Source: Sphingobacterium sp. UBA5670
GTDB lineage: Bacteria; Bacteroidota; Bacteroidia; Sphingobacteriales; Sphingobacteriaceae
DNA length: 64,000 bases
Assembly: GCF_002420705.1 (NCBI RefSeq)
Contig: NZ_DIIM01000005.1
Coordinates: 422,034-486,033, forward strand
Direction: 5' to 3'
Numbering within the stretch: the first letter of the stretch is position 1; every line of letters begins with the position of its first letter. A model generated the notes under the pieces. The model did no database searches, was not told where the DNA came from, and saw only the letters and a program-made list of their open reading frames with translations. Both the position numbers and the translations under genes were made by a program. This document shows, one piece after another, positions 61,644-64,000 of the stretch.

Positions 61644-64000
61644 ATGTTGTTGAGAAACCTGTTTTGCTGTGTCTGTATGTTATGGTATGGACTATTTTCA
61701 TTTGGTCAGAACGTTCGTAAAACGATCTCGTTAGATTCTGGATGGGAAACCATAATGGATCAGAAAGATTCCGCAAGGTACAATGGATTTCACAATGTGT
61801 CTTTTAAGACAGATAAGGACTGGCGGAAAGTAGATGTTCCTCATAATTGGGATGGCTACGAGGGTTATCGTAGATTGCTTCATGGCAATTTACATGGTTA
61901 TTCCTGGTATCGAAAAAATTTCTCGATCAAACAGCAAAAGAACAAAAATCGGTTCTATTTATTCTTCGAAGGGGTAGGCTCCTATGCGACAGTTTGGTTA
62001 AATGGTATATGCGTGGGATATCACGCTGGGGGAAGGACTACATTTACATTGGATGTTACTGATGCAATTAAATTGGATGGTACCCCCAATCTTTTAGCTG
62101 TTCGAGCAGACCATCCGGCACATATTATGGATTTACCCTGGGTAGATGGGGGCTGTTCGACGGAAAGGGGATTTTCTGAGGGATCGCAGCCCATGGGAAT
62201 CTTTAGGCCAGTGAGTCTATTGATTAAGAATGAAGTTTCTGTTACGCCCTTTGGCGAGCATTATTGGAATGATGAGACTGCTGATCATAAAAAGGCGATT
62301 CTACATCAAATCGTCGAAGTGAGTAATAAAAGCCGAGTAAGTAAAGATTTGGAGATTGTAACCGAAGTTTTGGATCAGAATGGTAAATCAGTTATTCGAT
62401 CAACATCGAACGATCAAATAAAGGAGAACGTAATAAAGGAAATTCGGCTGAAAGATCTTATCTTAAAAAATCCGGAATTATGGTCTGTGGAGTCGCCCTA
62501 TTTGTATCGTATAAAAATGCAGATCAAAATTGGTGGTCAGGTTATTGACGAGGTAGAAACACCTTATGGAATTAGGTCTGTTCGTTGGTCAAAAGGTTTA
62601 AAACCTTCTGGTGATCCACGCCTCTTGGTTAATGGGAAGCCTATATTTATTAATGGCATTGCTGAATATGAACATAAATTGGGGCAATCGCATGCCCTTG
62701 ATAAGGAGGAGATTGATGCTCGAACTAGACAGATCAGGACGCTTGGATTCAACTCCTTTCGCGATGCCCACCAGCCACATAATCTGCGTTATCAACAAGC
62801 TTGGGATCGACATGGTATTTTATTATGGACACAGCTGGCAGCTCATATTTGGTTTGATACCCCCGTATTTCGGGAGAATTTTAAAAAATTATTGACAGAA
62901 TGGGTCCGCGAACGTAGAAATAGTCCATCGGTAATTTTGTGGGGTCTTGAAAATGAAAGTACGCTACCAGAAGATTTTGCACATGAGTGTACGGTATTGA
63001 TTCGGAAATTAGACCCGACTGCTTCTATACAACGATTAGTGACTACTTGTAACGGTGGCAGTGGAACCGATTGGGATGTTCCGCAAAATTGGACAGGTAC
63101 TTATGGGGGGGATCAGAAAACTTATGGCGATGACCTAATAAAGCAACAGCTTGTAGGCGAGTACGGCGCTTGGCGAAGCTTGGGTTTACATGCCGAACCA
63201 CCTTATCTTCCTAATGAAAATAACTACAACGAGGAGCGTTTCGCTGATATTTTACAAACGAAAGTGCGTTTGGCAGACTCTGTTAAAAATAGCGCTATTG
63301 GACATTATTTATGGCTTTGGAACTCACATGATAATCCGGGGCGTATTCAGGGGGGAGAAGGAAATCGGGATATCGACCGGATTGGTCCAGTGAATTATAA
63401 AGGCCTATTGACGCCTTGGGGGGAACTAACAGATGCTTATTATATGTATCTATCCCATTATGGTAAGAAGGAACAGCCCATGGTATATATTGCCATGCAT
63501 TCTTGGCCAAATCGTTGGTTGGCTCCCGGAGTAAAAGACAATATTCGTATTTTCTCCAATTGTGATGAAGTTGAACTTTTTAATGATTTAGGATCCCTAT
63601 CATTAGGGAAAAAACGACATCCTGGGTTTGGGCATCATATTGAATTTGATGGTGTTAATGTGAAGTATAATATATTATATGCCGAGGGACGAATAGGTGG
63701 AGTAGTCGCTAGTCGTGATACCATCATACTACAGAACCTTCCAGAAAGTCCACATTTTGATGACTTGTATAGCACTCCATCGGAAATTCTAAAACCAGAT
63801 TTGGGATATCACTATCTCTACCGTGTTAATTGTGGTGGTGATAATTATACAGATGAATTCGGGGGAGAGTGGAAAGCTGACCAACCTTATCGGTCCAAAT
63901 TGGGCTGGGGCAGTAAATCTTGGGCGGATCATTTTGAGGGGATGAACACTAATTTTGCCAGTCAACGGATAATTTTCGACCCAATTAAAGGAACAAGGGA
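61644..64000 (+). CDS. GH2 family glycoside hydrolase with C-terminal malectin-like domain (partial)
   Basis: The reading frame opens at an ATG 14 bp after the GH95 stop and stays open to the window edge, 785 codons, so the C-terminus is missing. A signal peptide (L-F-C-C-V-C-M-L-W-Y-G-L-F-S-F-G-Q) is followed by a sugar-binding jelly roll (W-Y-R-K-N-F-S-I, W-L-N-G-I-C-V-G-Y-H), an Ig-like domain and the TIM barrel. The acid/base is Glu438 in G-L-E-N-E-S and the nucleophile is Glu506 in V-G-E-Y-G-A. From about residue 710 a malectin-type carbohydrate-binding segment begins (Y-R-V-N-C-G-G-D-N-Y-T-D). The substrate within GH2 (beta-galactoside, beta-glucuronide, alpha-arabinopyranoside) cannot be told. 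Confidence 0.9.
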   Translation, partial: MLLRNLFCCVCMLWYGLFSFGQNVRKTISLDSGWETIMDQKDSARYNGFHNVSFKTDKDWRKVDVPHNWDGYEGYRRLLHGNLHGYSWYRKNFSIKQQKNKNRFYLFFEGVGSYATVWLNGICVGYHAGGRTTFTLDVTDAIKLDGTPNLLAVRADHPAHIMDLPWVDGGCSTERGFSEGSQPMGIFRPVSLLIKNEVSVTPFGEHYWNDETADHKKAILHQIVEVSNKSRVSKDLEIVTEVLDQNGKSVIRSTSNDQIKENVIKEIRLKDLILKNPELWSVESPYLYRIKMQIKIGGQVIDEVETPYGIRSVRWSKGLKPSGDPRLLVNGKPIFINGIAEYEHKLGQSHALDKEEIDARTRQIRTLGFNSFRDAHQPHNLRYQQAWDRHGILLWTQLAAHIWFDTPVFRENFKKLLTEWVRERRNSPSVILWGLENESTLPEDFAHECTVLIRKLDPTASIQRLVTTCNGGSGTDWDVPQNWTGTYGGDQKTYGDDLIKQQLVGEYGAWRSLGLHAEPPYLPNENNYNEERFADILQTKVRLADSVKNSAIGHYLWLWNSHDNPGRIQGGEGNRDIDRIGPVNYKGLLTPWGELTDAYYMYLSHYGKKEQPMVYIAMHSWPNRWLAPGVKDNIRIFSNCDEVELFNDLGSLSLGKKRHPGFGHHIEFDGVNVKYNILYAEGRIGGVVASRDTIILQNLPESPHFDDLYSTPSEILKPDLGYHYLYRVNCGGDNYTDEFGGEWKADQPYRSKLGWGSKSWADHFEGMNTNFASQRIIFDPIKGTR

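Noticed and set aside
1..64000. CRISPR arrays, tRNA or rRNA genes, insertion sequences, phage genes
   Set aside because: No repeat-spacer pattern, cloverleaf-like sequence, transposase, integrase or phage structural gene was found on reading both strands.

Overview
The window reads as chromosome of a Bacteroidota bacterium, most likely a Sphingobacteriaceae member close to Sphingobacterium (inference from gene content and protein sequence, not tested by search). Supporting signs are a SusC/SusD pair, many secreted glycoside hydrolases, TANNTTTG-type -7 promoter elements with an upstream TTTG/TTG, no clear Shine-Dalgarno sites, an isolated atpD-atpC pair with a very short epsilon subunit, and a NUDIX-type arabinose regulator. 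No tRNA, rRNA, CRISPR array, insertion sequence or phage gene was seen.

Region by region: (1) 33-3892, minus strand, a class Ib ribonucleotide reductase operon nrdH-nrdI-nrdE-nrdB. (2) 4352-6754, a secreted S9 peptidase. (3) 7047-19241, plus strand, an AraC regulator followed by SusC, SusD, an arylsulfotransferase-like lipoprotein, a GH130 4-O-beta-mannosylglucose phosphorylase, a secreted endonuclease/exonuclease/phosphatase-fold enzyme and a sodium:solute symporter; this is a compact and unusual polysaccharide utilisation locus. (4) 19343-34580, minus strand, branched-chain amino acid synthesis: ilvE-ilvD-ilvB-ilvN-dinB-ilvC-leuC-leuD-ABC ATPase-leuB-leuA ending at a strong terminator, then ilvA with its own terminator and a DUF2911 gene. 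(5) 34978-36750, atpD-atpC. (6) 37127-37777, a coiled-coil membrane protein of unknown role. (7) 37927-50093, L-arabinose use: a divergent araR (NUDIX-like regulator with a broken NUDIX box) and araB-araD-araA-symporter-galM-GH51-GH51, ending in a GH43 gene disabled by an internal deletion. (8) 50195-52739, minus strand, a 3'-5' exonuclease and a cNMP/CBS/nucleotidyltransferase signalling protein. (9) 52904 to the window end, plus strand, a tightly packed run of secreted glycosidases: an unclassified 901-residue TIM-barrel-like protein, an (alpha/alpha)6 enzyme, GH28, GH95 with an inserted jelly-roll domain, and a GH2 gene that runs off the window.

How the parts work together: regions 7 and 9 fit degradation of pectic or hemicellulosic side chains (arabinofuranose, galacturonate, fucose or L-galactose, beta-linked sugars). 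In region 7 arabinose is released by the GH51 enzymes, equilibrated by the mutarotase, imported by the symporter, and converted by AraA, AraB and AraD to D-xylulose 5-phosphate. Region 3 would import a glycan through SusCD and split a mannosyl-glucose unit by phosphorolysis. The points most worth a second look are the unclassified 901-residue protein, the composition of region 3, the GH95 domain insertion, the GH43 deletion, and the repeated strong hairpins between genes of the nrd, ilv-leu and ara operons.
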